NCBI RefSeq assembly: GCF_033958435.1 | Contig: NC_134161.1 | Coordinates: 13,330,001 to 13,394,000 of the forward strand | Source of the DNA: Carettochelys insculpta | Lineage: Eukaryota > Chordata > Testudines > Carettochelyidae | Direction: 5' to 3' | DNA length: 64,000 bases | Shown: positions 23,401 to 38,400 of the stretch, piece after piece | Numbering within the stretch: position 1 is the stretch's first letter | Layout of the letters: each line of letters opens with the position of its first letter | Translations under genes and position numbers: made by a program | Notes under the pieces: model-generated | Databases searched by the model: none | Told to the model about the DNA's origin: nothing | Seen by the model: only the letters and a program-made list of their open reading frames with translations

Positions 23401-26400
23401 GGAATGCCTGGGAACGAGAAACCTCAAGGTCCCAGTGCTGCCAGTGCTCTATGCGGAGTACTCTTAAGGACTTCAGTGGGAGTTCCAGACACATCCAGCT
23501 ATGTAAGACTCCCACTTGAACTTCCTGACATGGAGAATGATTTTTGCATGGAAAGTGCAGGATACCTGTGATGATGATTGAGTTGCTGGTGCTGGTTCTG
23601 AGACCTGAATATGCTGCACCTGGATGGCATGCTGGGTGTATGTCTGGGGGTCATGCAGCTGTCCGACGTCCACCGTGGAATGCTGGGACTGGTGAGGTGA
23701 AGTAGCCTAGGAAAAATCAAACCACAGCTATAGATTGTAAACTTGTTGGGGCAAGGACTGTGGCCACCTTTCTGTTTGCATAATGCTGAGGACAATGGGG
23801 CTAGAACCTGATGGGGAGACTCTGTGCATTACAAATATAAACATTAAACAACCAGCAACAATTAGAGAGTGATCTGTAGCCTGTGTTACAACAGGTGATT
23901 TTACTGACTGGCAAACAGGACTAATTTTTGCTTTCTAATGGAAGGTAAATGAGAAATTTAGTGGCACAAAAACAATTCTCTAATTATTAAATAAATTGAT
24001 TTAAACAGTGTCAACTACCTGTGTGAGGTAGGGAGGTACATTTTACAGATGGTGATCCACGGTGCAGAGAGACTAAGGGCAAGTCTACACTACAAAGTTA
24101 GGTTGATGTAGAGCCACCACAGTAATGAAATCAATTTTGCATGTCTATGCTATGTCTCTTATGTCAGTGGTGTGCATGCTCACCAGGATCACTTGCATCA
24201 ATTTAATGATCACTGTGGGGAATTGTTGGATGGCTTCCAAAAGGTGGCACCAGTTGATGTAAGCAACACAGTGTCTACACTGACACAGCGCCAATCTAAC
24301 TGTATCAACTGATGTTCCTCTCCTGCCATGGAAGTGGGGTTACTAAGTCAGTATAGAGGGCAAATTACACTGTGGGAGTGATATTTAGTGCACACACTAA
24401 GAGAGGTAGGTCAACATAAGCTGCCTTACATTGATCCATTCCGTAGCATAGACCAGGGCTTAGTGATCTGCCCAAAATCACACAGGACTCCAGGGCAGAT
24501 CAGAAATTTGAACTTCCAAATTGTCAGGCTCAATAAGTAGTGATCAGTGGCTCTATGTCTGGTTGGCAGATGGTATCAAGCAGGGTACCCCAAGGGTTGG
24601 ATCTGGGGCCAGTTTTTTCAACATCTTTATTAATGACCTGGGTGAGGGGATGAATTGCACCCATAGCAAATTTGCAGATGGCACTAAACTAGGGGGAGAA
24701 GTTGATACACTGGAGGGTAAGGTTACCTACCTAGTGACCTAGGTAAGTTGGACGATTGGGCCAAAAGAAATCTGATGAGCTTCAACAAGGACAAATGCAG
24801 AATCCTGCACTTAGGACAGGGGAATCCCAAGTACTGGCTGGGAATCAACTGTCTAAGTAGCAGTTCTGCAGAAAAGGACATGGGAATTACAGTGTATGAG
24901 AAGCTGGATATGAGTCAACAGTGTTCCCTTGTCGCCACAAAGACTAACAGCATACTGGGGCGCATTAGTAGGACCACCGCCAGTACATCTAGGGAAGTGA
25001 TTATTGGGCACTGGCAAGGCCGCATCTGGAGTAGTGCATCCAATTCTGGGCCCCCCCCATTACAGAAAGGATGCAGATGCATTGGAGAGAGTCCAGCGGA
25101 GGGCAACAAAAATGATTAGGAGGCTGGAGCACCTGACTTATGAGGACAGGCTGAGGGATTTGTGCTTATTTAGTCTACAGAAGTGAAGAGTGGAGGAGGG
25201 GATTTGATAGCAGCCTTCAGTTACCTGAAGGGAGATTATAAAGAGGATGGAGAGAGGCTGTTTTCAGTGGTGACAGATGACAGAATAAGGGGCAATGGTC
25301 TAAAGTAGCTGTGGGGGAAGGCTAGATTGGGTATTAGGAAAAATTATTTCACTAGGAGGGTGGTAAAGCTCTGGAAGGGGTTACCTAGGGGTAGGGTTGA
25401 CAGATCTTTGGAAAACTTATGTGGAACAGGCAGTCTCAGCCATGGGATTCCCCAGCATGGCTGCCTGTCCTGCATAAGTTTTCCAAAAACTTGGAAGAGC
25501 AGGGGGCTCCCACGGCTGGGACATTTTTGTGTAAATGTGGGATGCGGGACTTGTCAAGGAAATTTGGGACTGCCCCACATGTTGCGGGACGTCTGGCAAC
25601 CCTACCTAGGGAGACTTCTTCTCCAGAGGTCTTTTAGTCCCAGATTGACAAAGCCCTGGCTGGGATGATTTAGTTGGGACTGATCCTGCTTTCAGCAGGG
25701 TGTTGGATTCTATGACTTCCTGAAGTCTCTTCCAACCCTGTGATTCTATGCATCTATGCATCTCTCCTCTCCATAAAGGTATGTGTTCATACATTCCAGA
25801 ACTGCATATCCATGCTCTGACAGGGGAAAGAAAAGTGACATTTCCAGGATCTTACCTATTAAAGACTCATAGGGGCCCTGCCTTCTACTCAATTGCAGTA
25901 ATTTAATTAGAGCCATCACACCTTGTTAAAATCAATGCAAAGCTGCAGGCACCAGAATCTCAGCAGCTGAGTCATTAAAGCTTCATCAATTCATGCCAAA
26001 TGGTGCCCTTATTTAGGCCATCATTAACAAGGGATGCAGCACTGCTAAAAATGAGCAACAAAAGGACACAAAATAGCTTCCCATTTCAGCCAGAAACATA
26101 AGCAGGCACTGTCAGATCCCCCCAAGCAGTCAGAGGCAGAAGGGTTTAAAGGAGCTGCTCTGATGACTCTGCAAGCTATCAGAAATCCACTTCCTCAGCT
26201 CTGTGAATTCGGTTATGTTCCATATTTATTTGTAAAGGGGTTATGGAATCTCACAGAGGACGAATACCTCCGGAGTTAATACAAAGAGAAAGCAAACCCT
26301 TTCCAGACTTTCAGATTGTGACTCCAGATCTCAGAGCAAAAATAAGTTCAAACTGCTCCTCCCAGCAGCAGAAGTGGGTCTCCTGCTAATCCATTTTGTC

Positions 26401-29400
26401 AGCTCCTGAGGGGCTCCCCCCTGAAGTAGCACCAGTGTCAGTCTCCACGTGACACCTGCCCAAAACCTTTCACCATCACAACATTTTTTTCTAAAGGCTT
26501 CAAAACTGTGGCGTCACTTAATCTTGGGGGAGATACAAGACACAGCCTCAGTAGATTACCCACCTGAGCCACTTGTACCACCTGCAGCTGTATGTGCTGG
26601 GGCTGCTGCAGGCCAGTTGTGGACTGGGATACAGGAATGTACTGGATCCGCTGATAATCTCCCTGTGGGGTTCGATAGTCTGTCGTCAGGGTCTGGGACA
26701 GTTCCGTCATTGCTTGTGTCAGCAGGTCTGTTGTCTGAGGGAGAGAGACACACACACATTGCGTCATGCCATGCCATGTATCGGGCTGAACACTTTACAT
26801 GTTTGCACTTGACCTAAATCACTGAAGCCTAGTCAGTGATTTAGAAGAACTTATTGTGCATGGAGCTCCACTTAACAAGATTGTGACAGCCATCAAGCCA
26901 GCAGGAGTGCTCTGCTCTGCCTCTTGGGGAACCCATATTTTCATACTCACTCTCTTCCCATACCACTGACAGGAGGACATGGCATAAGGAAAGGAAGTGT
27001 ATTCTCTTCCAGGTTAGGCAAGGCAAGAACAATTTTCTGGTTGCTGCCATTCACTGTTGGAAGTGTTGTGCTGGTGGGGAGGTTGTATCACTCAAAAACA
27101 ACACACCTAAATGATTAAGGAATGACAGTGACTAGCTCAAATGGAAGTTTGATCCAGTCTTTTGCCACAAGGATAGCAAGCAAGCAAGTAAGTAAGGTCC
27201 TTTGGCTTTCACTGGCCCTTGTGCTCCTAAGTCACTTAGATGCTTTTGAAAATACCATCTGGATAGAGGTAGTGAGGACAGGAGAGATGGTGTAAGGTTA
27301 GTGGACAAGTCTTCAGATCTTCAAACGAGGAAATACAGAACCCCGAGGGCAGGGGTTAGTACTTCCTGGCACAGGTGCCAAGAGTGGCACATGAGCCGAC
27401 TTTCGTCGGCATGCAAGGCGGGAGTTCAGCCCTGTCCCCACCTCTACATGCAGCCATCCCGCCTGTGGATTATCAAAAAAACCAGCTAATTCTAGCAACC
27501 ACCACCTAAATGGTAAAGCTCTGCATTTTAATTTAATTATTAATGAAGCTGTTCTAAGTAGGCCTATTGGTGACTTTAAAAAGTATCACTGGCACTCAGA
27601 CCATACACAGAGGTCAAAAGAATAGATTTCAGCACTCTGCCTTGGAAAGGTTGCTGATCCTTGCTCAAGGGGAATGAAAATAAAGCACAAAGGGAACGTC
27701 TCAACGTAAGCCTTGTAATAGCCAAGTGACGTGAACCAAGCAAATGCTAATAATCTTTATAATACAGGACATCTGACTGGTTCACTCAGATGGTCTGATT
27801 TACCATTCTCTGCATTCTTACCACAACAGTTTCTCCAGTCGTGCTGTCAGTGGTTAAAACTGCAGGTGTAGAACTGATGACGGTTGTTGCCAAGGGTGTG
27901 TGTATCGTGTTAGGGAGCTGAGCAAACTCAGGGTGCTTCTTGCGAATGTGTTGTACCATCTTGGTCTATGGAAGGGCGAAGAGAATAGGTTTAGGGAAAC
28001 AGCCAGCAAGATCAGGTCTGATCACAGCGAGAATATTGGTTTCTTTCAGCTCCTTACTTAGCCTGAATGGTGAGCAGCAAGCCTCAGATCACCTAACAGT
28101 CAAATCACCAGTGAGAAAACACAGAGACCAGGGTGTTCATATTGATTGGACTTGCCTCATGCTAAGCGACTGCCTCTGAAACTTCATGGCTCCGTGGACC
28201 AATCTCCCGTAACACTGTCAAATGTTTTCAGTGCCCATTCAGAAGAAAGCAGAAAATCTCCTGTCTCCGACTCCCTCCTTCCTCTCTTTACTACTTATCT
28301 GATAAAAACACCCATCAAAACAAACCTAAGCTCACAGCTTTGAAAAAAAATATCGACAAAATTCTCAGAAGCAGCCCCGAGTCGTTTGGGTGTCCAGCTT
28401 GGGACCCATTGTGCCTGATTTGGCCATGTGCAGAGGACCTGCAACAATCGTTGTTTCAGGTGAAGTTGTGAATGTTCAGCACCTCTGAAAGTCAATGAGT
28501 CCCCCAAGGTGTCTCAAGTGAACATCCAAAAACGAGGCATACAGAGTGAGAGGCCACTTTGGAAAACCTGGCCGACAGTATTTAAAAAGCAGGAAATACT
28601 GTGAGCAAAAGCTCTGCTTGCACTGTGCCTAGAAAACCAGGAATTCATCAGGACTGAACCCTGGAAAAGTGACCCCTTCCCCCCAGTTCTTTTAAACTCC
28701 TGTATCCAAGAGGTGCATAAATATTACCTCCTTTGGCTCAGGGCTTGTCCACGTAGGGTATAAATGTAAGGTATGAAGGTATTCTGAAATAAGACTATGT
28801 AGACAGCTTTATTCTGTAATATGAATGTCTACATGGGAAGGTAATCTACAAAAGTTTATTCCACAATAGCTATTTGGGCCAATATCCAAAAGACAAGCCT
28901 GGACACAAAGGCAGATAAAGCAAATCAATGACAGAGGCTTGGACTAGAACCTGGGAATTCTGACTGCCAGTTCCCTAATCTAACCACTAAACATCTCCTT
29001 TCTTTGTAAATCAAATAAACTGTGTTCACATTGTTATTATTCAGTTAGCTTGAGACCAGTGGTCTGATCCATGATGAAAGTGCTGACCCTGGGATTGGCA
29101 GACTGCAAGTTCTGTGACAGACCACCACCACTGGGGAGGGGCTCTGTTCTGAGGCAAGGAGACACCCACAGTACCTTGCTGCTGTACTGTTTGGAACAGT
29201 GAGGACAACAGACTGGTGGAGTAGCTATTGTGCCTGTGAGCTGGGTGTGAGTACTCAGCATGGGGTCTGGCTCTCCCGGTCCCGCTGGGCGCAGTTTCCG
29301 GATACTCGGCGGTAGTTCAGCACCAGGATGGTTCTTCAGGATATGAGCTTTGCGTTTGCTGGCACTCTTGTATACCTGTGACGTAAAAAAACGTGACTGA

Positions 29401-32400
29401 GAGCAGCATAATACCAGTGGCAGCGGCCAAAACAGATAGAGTTTGTGTGTCTCCCTCCAGAAAGTTTATGTGGCTTTTTAACAGAGATTTGGATAACAAA
29501 TTTTACATGATCGTTGCTTCTCTCTCTGGCTGTGTCTACACTGGAGAGTTCTGTCGACAGAGTACTATCAATAGGAGCGCAATGTAGACACTTCTGTTGA
29601 CAGAGAGGGCTTCCAGTTGCCGGGCAGCCCTGTTTGCAGAGCTGCCATCCCGCTTTCTGTCACCAGAGGGCAGTGCAGCCTGGCAGTTCTCTGTCAACAG
29701 AGCAAGCTGTGTTTAGATGCAATCTGTCGACAGAAAATATGACCTACAAGGGAAGACTAAAGGAACTGGGTTTGTATAGTTTGGAAAAGAAAACACTGAG
29801 AGGGGGCATAACAGTTTTCAAGTACTTAAAAGAGTGTTTCAAGGAAGAGGGAGAAAAATTATTCTTCTTGGCCTCTGACAACAGGACAAGAAGCAATGGG
29901 CTTTAACTGCAGCAAGGGAGGTTTAGGTTGGACATTATGGAAAACTTCCAAACTGTCAGGGTGACTCAGCAGTGGAATAAATTGCCCTGGGAGGTTAAGG
30001 AATCTCCATCATTGGAGATATTTAAGAGCAGGTTAGATAAATATCTGTTAGGGATGATCTAAATGGTGGTCCGTCCTGCTATGGGTGCAGGGGGCTGAAC
30101 TTCATGACCTCTCAAGATCCCTTTCAGTTCTAGTATTCTGTTTCTATTAGAATTTTGGGTTGCATTTAGTTGCCTTAGCTTCAAGGCTGGTACAAATGCT
30201 GTTAGCCAGCTCAGCCAGGTATTTTCTCAAGAAAATTACAAGTCCTGCCACATGTTTAGACACACAAATTGGTTACAAGGAAGTACAGGGCTATGTTTTG
30301 ATTGGTAACTTCCTTACATACCTTATCACAGTACTGACAGAAGTAATCTCTGTTGGGTTTGATGATGGGCAATGTTAGTTCCGGCACCTCCTCTATTTTC
30401 ATGTCCGGATGTCTCTTTGATAAATGGTTCACCTAAGAGAAAGAAGCAAATTAGGATAAGAGACTATGTCACAGCTGGAAGCTAAACAATGGAGTCTTCT
30501 CTTGATTGGGAGGGTATGGATTCTCTAGAGCAGAGCCCCACCATAAAACACAATGTTGCTACCCAGCAGCACAACATCCATCTGATGGTCCTGGGGGTTA
30601 ATGTCCATTTGTTGTCAAGTTGTCAAAGGTGAACCTAATCACTCTGCATCTCATTTTCAGGTTTTTTGGCTGAAAGACCTGCTGCTAGAAAAAGCAGAAA
30701 TACACTAGCACAAATTTCCTTTGATGAATGCTCCTGGAAAAGCCAAGGGGGTATATAATTCAGATTGCTTTTTCACATTACTCCAGAATTTGCTCGCTCC
30801 AGGTAGAACTACAGTCTGAATATGTAAAAAGGTTCCCAGGGCACTGAACATCCTTGCCTACTAATCTCAAAGGGATCATCTCCTGAAGTAGCATTTTATT
30901 TCTTGTGGGGCACATACTACAGAATGCATGCCTGATCCACATAATATAAGATGGTAGAACTCTCCAAGGCTGAGAGCAAGGATGAAGCCCCTTTGCTATG
31001 TAACCTTATTAGTAGACATCACAACCAACCTGAGCCCCTGGGGCATGCAATACAGATGTGTTCGCACAAGCTTCTCCTCAGTGGCAAAGGCTGGCAAGGT
31101 TCTTCACAGGAAGTTAAAAAAAAAAAGAGGGAAAGGGGGGGAAAAGAGAGAGAGAAAGAAATAGCAACAGGAACAGAGGACCAAAACAAACTTCCAAGTA
31201 AATAACAGAGGAACATCCGGAAACTGATTGGAGGCCCCTCCCTGTCCTGTCTGGACTATGTAATTCTATTATGCATCTCAAATTTGGTATCCAGACAGCA
31301 CTATGCTGGATGCATTATGCAGCACAATGCTTATATACCCTGGGCACAGGCAAGAAAGTAGAAACAAAAAGAGGGCAGTTCCAGCAGCTCTTTCTCAGAA
31401 TCCCTCTCTTCTATTCACCTGAAATCTGCAGACTTGTCCTTACTATTCACCAAAGCTAAATAAAAAAATTATCTTATGTCATAAACCATTTCTAATCAAT
31501 AAATGTTCATTGGCAGAGGTCTCAAGACAGGCTAGCGTATTGGGACACTAACCAGCATGCCTCTCCTCCGGAACCCCATCATGCACAGTCGGCATTTGAA
31601 CATGAAGCTCTCGTAGTCGGTGGAAGCTATTCGAGGTTTGAAGGTCTTGGAGCGGCTGATACGATCAGCTTTCTTAGCCTCTCTTTCTGGATTATGCATC
31701 CTTTGCATGTGTTCCCGGAGCTTGTCTTTCCTCTGTTTAGGAGAATAGTCAGAGAGGAAGAAAAATCAACTGTACAGCATTTGTTGGTTAAGGGGAGGCC
31801 AAAATGCATATATCATAGAGATGTCCCTTCTTGGAACAGTCATCTCCCATGTGAAGCAGGCTGCTGTGATTGGGTGGAACATGGCATGCTGGGAACTTTT
31901 GCTTCTGCAAGCTCCATTTCATTGTTGAAGAAGCTGACTTGAGAACTGGATCAGGAAGAAGCTACAGAACCTTTCATTTCCAGGTTTATGGCTGGCAAGC
32001 ACCGAAAGCTATGATCTGGTTAATTCTAATTCAGCAAAATCTGGTGGGTCTCAGTCTAATTTCTCATGCCAAAGGGTTCCCATGACTTTACAAGTTGGTA
32101 CAAAATGTAACTCTTGATGGCAGAGCCCAGCTGTTGACTTGGGGCACCTCTTCAATATGAAGACGACTGACACTTCTGTGGTTGATCTTCTGGAGTTCAA
32201 TTTAGTGCATCTGGTAAGGATGCATTAAATCAAACTCCGAGGGTGTCCCCAGTACTCCTGCTCCTCGCGAGGATTAAGGGAAATCAATGGGAGCGTTTGC
32301 TCCCTTTGACCTCCTGCAGTGGAGATGGCATGGAAGCTTAAATTAAGGTACGTCAACTCCAGTTGTGTAATTAACATAGCTGGAGCTGCGTATTTTCACT

Positions 32401-35400
32401 AGACCTTCCCCTTTAGTGTAGACTTTGCCTAAGCTGTAAAGACCAAGGCCCTCTGCCCAATATGCACACTCTAGAAATAGTCCTTCAAAGGCAGACATGA
32501 GGCTTGCACTACCACTGGCTATATCTGGGTAGTGATCATAGGTCACTTCTCAAAGAAAACATGGAAAACAACACAAAACATTAGGGGAGAACACAGAGGG
32601 CAGCTGCAGTTTGCTCTGTGCAAGGCAAAGACGTACACGTAACCATTTTGAGTTACATCCCTGACTTCAGTACTGTTATACATGTTTCACTCACCTCTTT
32701 CCATTTTTGCACCTTTGTCTGGCACTCTGCATTATGGTAACATACATATTAGGGCTGGTGTTACAAATGCTTTAAAAGTCTTTACAATAATAACAGTGTA
32801 CCAATATTTGCACTTTTGCAGCCACTGTCATTCCAAAAAACTTTAGAGGCATTAAGTTTTCCACCAGAGATATCATAGTTTCTATATTATTACAGCCATT
32901 TTACAGAGGGGGAAATTGAAGCCTAGAGAAATTAAAGTGACTTGCCCAAAGCCACACACTAAGACAAGATCACAGCTGGTAATGGAAATCTGGAGTCCTG
33001 ACTCCTGGGCACAGCCCTCCACATTATACACCCTCCAATAAACACAGTATTTCCATCACTTTTCCTCTAAAATGACCCCTTCTGTAGGCAACATGAATGC
33101 CATTGTTTTATTTGTCCTTCTAGGTTGATGCTACAATCACCTTGCACTACTCTTAACCTTTCAGAGGCTGAGACATCTTACACTTTTGTACTACCCCTTC
33201 AATCTCTAGAGCAGTTTAGTTCCATCTATTCTGCATGCAGAGTTGTAATTTTAGAATAAGATGTCCATAGCCACTCATTATTCTTGTGGTTTGTCTGAGA
33301 TATTAGTCCACTGGTGTCAATATAAAAGACAGCAAGTACTGGGAAACACAATGTTGGTGGCTCTTTGCGTGGATCTGGATGCAGATCTACTATGCATGCC
33401 ACCTGCATGCAAACCTACTATGCCTACAGATGTGGTTGCTTCTGTTTCTGGGAGGACAATCTTGCTGATGAAGGAGAAAATGCTGATCTGGTATTGCTCT
33501 GGGAACGCCACAGCTCATTAGATTCATTACCTTGAACTGCTTGCCACAGGTGGAACACAGGAAGTCCTTGCGGTCCGAGTGTCGCAGCATGTGGAGCCGC
33601 AGCTTGTCGGGACGGCAGAAAGCTTTGTCGCATTCTGTACACTGGTAAATCTTTTCCGAATGGAAGCTGCGCACATGCTTCTTCACCTGGCAGTGAAGAC
33701 CACAGAGAAAACTCAGGGCACTCAAGATATGGAGCAGACCACAGAACCGTTGCAGCTGTTCTGAGCAACACTAGGGGGAGACTTGGTTACTAAAAAGGCT
33801 CTTTTCTTTGGACAGTATCCACCAGCACAAGAAACTGAACAGCCCTGAAAACACTTTGCAAGAAAACGTTAGACAGAGCAGTTTGCTTGTGGTACTTTGG
33901 AATCCTATTCTCTTGCACATCTGGGAGATGCGGGGATGAACCAAAAGAATTTTTAAGCGTTCCCTAGTCTGTTCTAGGGAACCTCAGTTTTTGCATGTGA
34001 GCGATGTGGTTTACCAGAATATTTGGGGTGCTGATAATAGCTTAAAAGATAATAACAGCATAATGGATGAATCTTCAGATCTTTGTTACACAGCTGTGTA
34101 GACATCCTGTTCTCCCTAGGAATGATTCTTGACCTCACCTGCAATTGCATAACTGGGCATTTTAAAGACAATAAAAAAGAATGGTTGATGTAGTGGCAAT
34201 GCTTTTATTAGAGCAGCATCGTCGAGTTACATAGTTAGCTGATGTTCATTCCCTCTATTTCTTTCATTTGAAGGAAATCTGAGAACAGAGACTGATCCCT
34301 TTACATCAGAGAGAACCGGGTGGCAGTTACAGTATGGATGGGAGGTAGAGAGCAATTCATTTTGAACACCTTCCTGCATGGTTTCCTTTGCATGTTTTAG
34401 GACTGTCCTTTGACTCAATAGGTGCACAGCAAGTTCTTTAATAAAACAGATAATAAGGCTTGGAATTCCATATCCCAGCACTGAAAAGAACAGGACTTCT
34501 GGTGCAATCCATGTTTTCTTCCTGCACCATGGAGCTGCTTGGTATCTATAGATGCTCAACAATAATTAGTCAGGGAGCTAGACTATGATTTCTGATGATT
34601 AATTCCCAGAGAGCCTGGACTTAATTATTCACATAGAAGCATATGAAAAAACAGAAAAAAAATCAGGGATGCTTTTCCTCTCTGGATCTCCTTTTCTGGA
34701 AAATGGATAGGGGAGATGCTCCTAGCTTAGTATAACTATCTCGTTACTTTCTTCCTGCTCCATGTTAACAAAGGCTGGATTATTTGTGGTAGGGGGCTGT
34801 TTTAATAACCCCCTCCATCTTTTTGGCTTTGGATTTTTAGGCAATGCCTGTCACTTCCTGGATTTAGCACTCAATTTCCATGTTTATATTCCAGGCATGA
34901 TCATTTATTGAGCTATACGGCCTCTTCTTTATTCATGTTAAGTGTAATGAATGTATGTAGAGCAGGTTTACATTCTTCTAACCAAACAAGAGAACCATAC
35001 CCTCACATCTTTCATCATGCAAAACTGCACAAAGGGGTTACATCAGCCACCACTCACATAAAGCTGCTTCTTGTATGGAATGTGGAAATAAAGAGGAATA
35101 TTGCCCTCTACTGAACAGTAGGGATACGGCTACACTATAAGCATCTGTCAACAGACATTTCTGTCAGAAGAGATTTTCTGACAAAACATCTGTCAACAGA
35201 GTGCAGCCATACACTAAAGTAGATCAAAAGAGCGATCCGCTCTGTCAACAGAGCGGCTGGACTGCCCGGCCACTCTCTTGACAACACAGCCAAACAGAAG
35301 CACAGCAGACAGGGCTGCCCAGTGACCCAGAAGCCCTGTTTGTCGATAGGAGGCCCCCCCAGAACATCCACACAGCTTTTTTGTCAACAAAATCTGTTGA

Positions 35401-38400
35401 CGAAGGTGCTCTTCCTCATCTGGGAGAGGCAGAAGGTTGTTGTCAGAAGTGCCAAGTTTTGTTGGCAGACTATCGACAAAACACATTTTGTGTGTGAACG
35501 TGCAGTGAGTTTTGTTGACAAAACTCGCTAGTGTAGCTGTAGCTTAGGAATTTAGGGAAGTGTAACATACTGAAATTATTTGAAATTACTGCCCTGGTAT
35601 CAACAGCATCACTGCTGCAAAAAAGGCTATGGGATTTTAAATTCGTAACATGGTTTAATTGGTAAGTCTAGCAGATAGAGATAAGTGTACAATCAGATAT
35701 CTACTATTGTGCCATGCATCTTAAACAAACATATGCAATCAAGAATGCCCTATTATGTTGTTCAACAGGCTGCACCAACAACTCAGTGCCATGCTGGGAT
35801 ATTGGCTCGCTACTAACTCTGAGGGGAAAGTGCCATCTACAAAAGAATGTTACTGCTTCCTGCCATCCTGTCCATTTTCCCCGCCAAGAACCAAACCTGC
35901 TTAGCTTGTAAGAGTTTACAGACTTACAGCATACACTGGCTCAAATGGAAACAGCACTGATAAGGATTACACATGCCAAAGGCTTGGAAGCCGTTGCATG
36001 CAGTCAGCATGGCACTCACCTGGATAAAATCGGGAAAGCGCTTTTTACAGGTCGGGCAGGTGAAATAGCCATCATTGATGTGGATTGCCACATGATCTTT
36101 GAGCAGGTCCAAGCGGTCAAAAGACTCAGGGCAGAAAATGCAGGAATATGTTTTCTGGTCCAAATGGAACTTCATGTGACTTTCAAGAGCACCGCTATTG
36201 ATAAAGCCCTTATTGCAGATGTCACAGGTCAGAGGGCAGTTCCCCTCCCGCCCATGGAATCGCAAGTGCTGATCCAGCTTGTCCTTCTCTCGGAACGCCT
36301 TCCCACACTGCAGGCATTTGAAGGGACGGAAGGACTTTCTGATGAACAGATGCTGAAGAGCTGCATTCTGAAAGACAAACCCAAAGAAGAACATTAGTGT
36401 TTATTACCTCATATGGGCTTTACATAAAAGTGCAGGCTGAACTTCTCTAATCCAGAACTCTCTCATCTGGCAACATCCATATCTGACATGATTTTAGTTA
36501 GCTGGATAACCACTTATCATGGGCATGGCCAAGTTTCCCATGGTCCCATAAAGTTTGTTTACAGCCACCTGTCCTGGCTCTTAGTGTTCTGTGCTGTTGT
36601 TTACCTGTAATTTACCCCTAAATGTCTTCTATGAGCCCAGTAAGCAGTGGAAGTGTTGGTAATGCTGACAGACAATACTGACCTCCCGTGGTCCACCAAA
36701 TTTTCTTGTCCAGCACCTGCTGCCAGATTAGAGAGGTTTGATCTATACTGTCAAATTTAAGTGAACCAACATAATGAGCAGTTCAGTCTCAGAAAGCCCC
36801 TTTGAGGTAGAAATACATTTTCTCCATTATACAGATGGAGAAGCTCAGGCAGAGGACAGTTACACAACTGGCCTAAAGTCACAAAGTGAGACAGTAGCTG
36901 ACCCAGGAACAGAAATGAGGAATCCTGAGTTCCTGTCCTCTGCTCTAAACACATTTTCAGACAATATTTCTGTAAAACAAAGTCATTCTTCTCTCTCAAG
37001 GGTGAACTTGAGCCTGAGAGGTGCTGAACACCTGCAACTGCTATCTCAGGACATGGCTCTCTGTTTTTATATTTCTAGATTAGTCAGCACTTTGAGGCAC
37101 CTCCCAACTACTCATATGCCTTATTTGTTAGCAGAGTCTCTGAAAATCTGCTGCCTTTCAGGAAGTTGATTTCTGCATCAAGGAGCATCACAGAGATATG
37201 CAGTAGTGGTTTAGCATAGCCTCAAAATAATAGCGCTAGATGTAGATACTCAAGTGGATCTTTGTGCTAACTTAAACTGTCACAGTATTAACAAAAAGGA
37301 GGAATGGGAGTTTCAAAATTGCTACAGTAGGGCCAGAGAGGAAGCTTCAGGAGCAACATGTAGTATATTGTAAGGAATCCACACAATTCTCTGATGAAAT
37401 GTGCACTGTGTGTATGTTTCTGAGTGAAGTCGAGAAGTGAACACACATACAGAGTTCTGGTAAGTTAAGAACTTCAGTAGAACTCTGTGGGCCAATCAAA
37501 TATATTTGATTATACCCAGTCAAGCATTAATTGCATTTTCATTTATGACATTTAGACTTTAAACTATATTAAGTATATATTTTAAATTAACTTACTATAT
37601 ATCTCCTGCTATTGTTCTTCCTTCTCTTTCCCTTCACTCCAATTCCTTCTTTCTTTCTTTTCTTTCTTGCCACCTCTTTTAGTGACTGTTATCTTTTGAT
37701 TTAGTTGTCCTATAACATTTAACAAATTGCTGTTTCCTTCCTTCTCCTGCCTTCTAGATCACACATTCAGTAAAGTTCTGCTCAGCTCCTGATCTCTGCT
37801 CTAGGAGCAGTGACAGCTGGACTTGCAACCTGTGGAAATGTTGGTTGCTTGGTGGGCCTGCATTTCAGTAGTGGTCAGGAACTTTTTATGCTGATGAGCA
37901 GTGCATATGGGAGCGGATTACACTGATGAATACGAAATCCCATATTACAGTTTAGAAGACTGAAAGGGCCAGGCGATTCTGCAATTTCTCTTGCGGTGCT
38001 ATAGAAATCTAAGGAATTTTTGCACTCTTTCCAGACAGGGATCTCCCTTCCAATGTTTACTGTTGTCTCCTCCTCATTCAGCTTCTCTGATATTTGTTTT
38101 TGTTTTTTATAGCCACATCCATGCTAGTCAGGGGAGCAGGTTTAGAATGCTGATAGTTACTGTATTTGAACATGCTTGTCCACTAACATGCTTTTGAGTA
38201 CAGAGAGTCTCAGAAAACAAAATGCCCTGGTTAGAACCATCTCCACACTCTCTTCTTTATAGGACTTCTTGGCTGGCATGTGCTTCTACCCTTGAATGAG
38301 AGTCAATGAGCAGGTACTGATAAAGCTGAGTTCAAAGCTGTTCTTTCAAAATTAGAAGGCATCTCAGAAGTTATTCTGGAGTACTGGGCTACAGACACAT

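Larger units (their letters stand above)
29376..30321 (-). other. PRDM10 intron filled by two insertions
   Basis: The interval holds a truncated GTCTACACT-type element (29529-29736) joined directly to a CR1 3' end (29737-30148). Confidence 0.8.

Noticed and set aside
35122..35544. CRISPR-like or regulatory interpretation of repeated CTGTCAACAGA words
   Set aside because: The words are irregularly spaced inside a TIR element in a vertebrate intron; there are no unique spacers of constant length.
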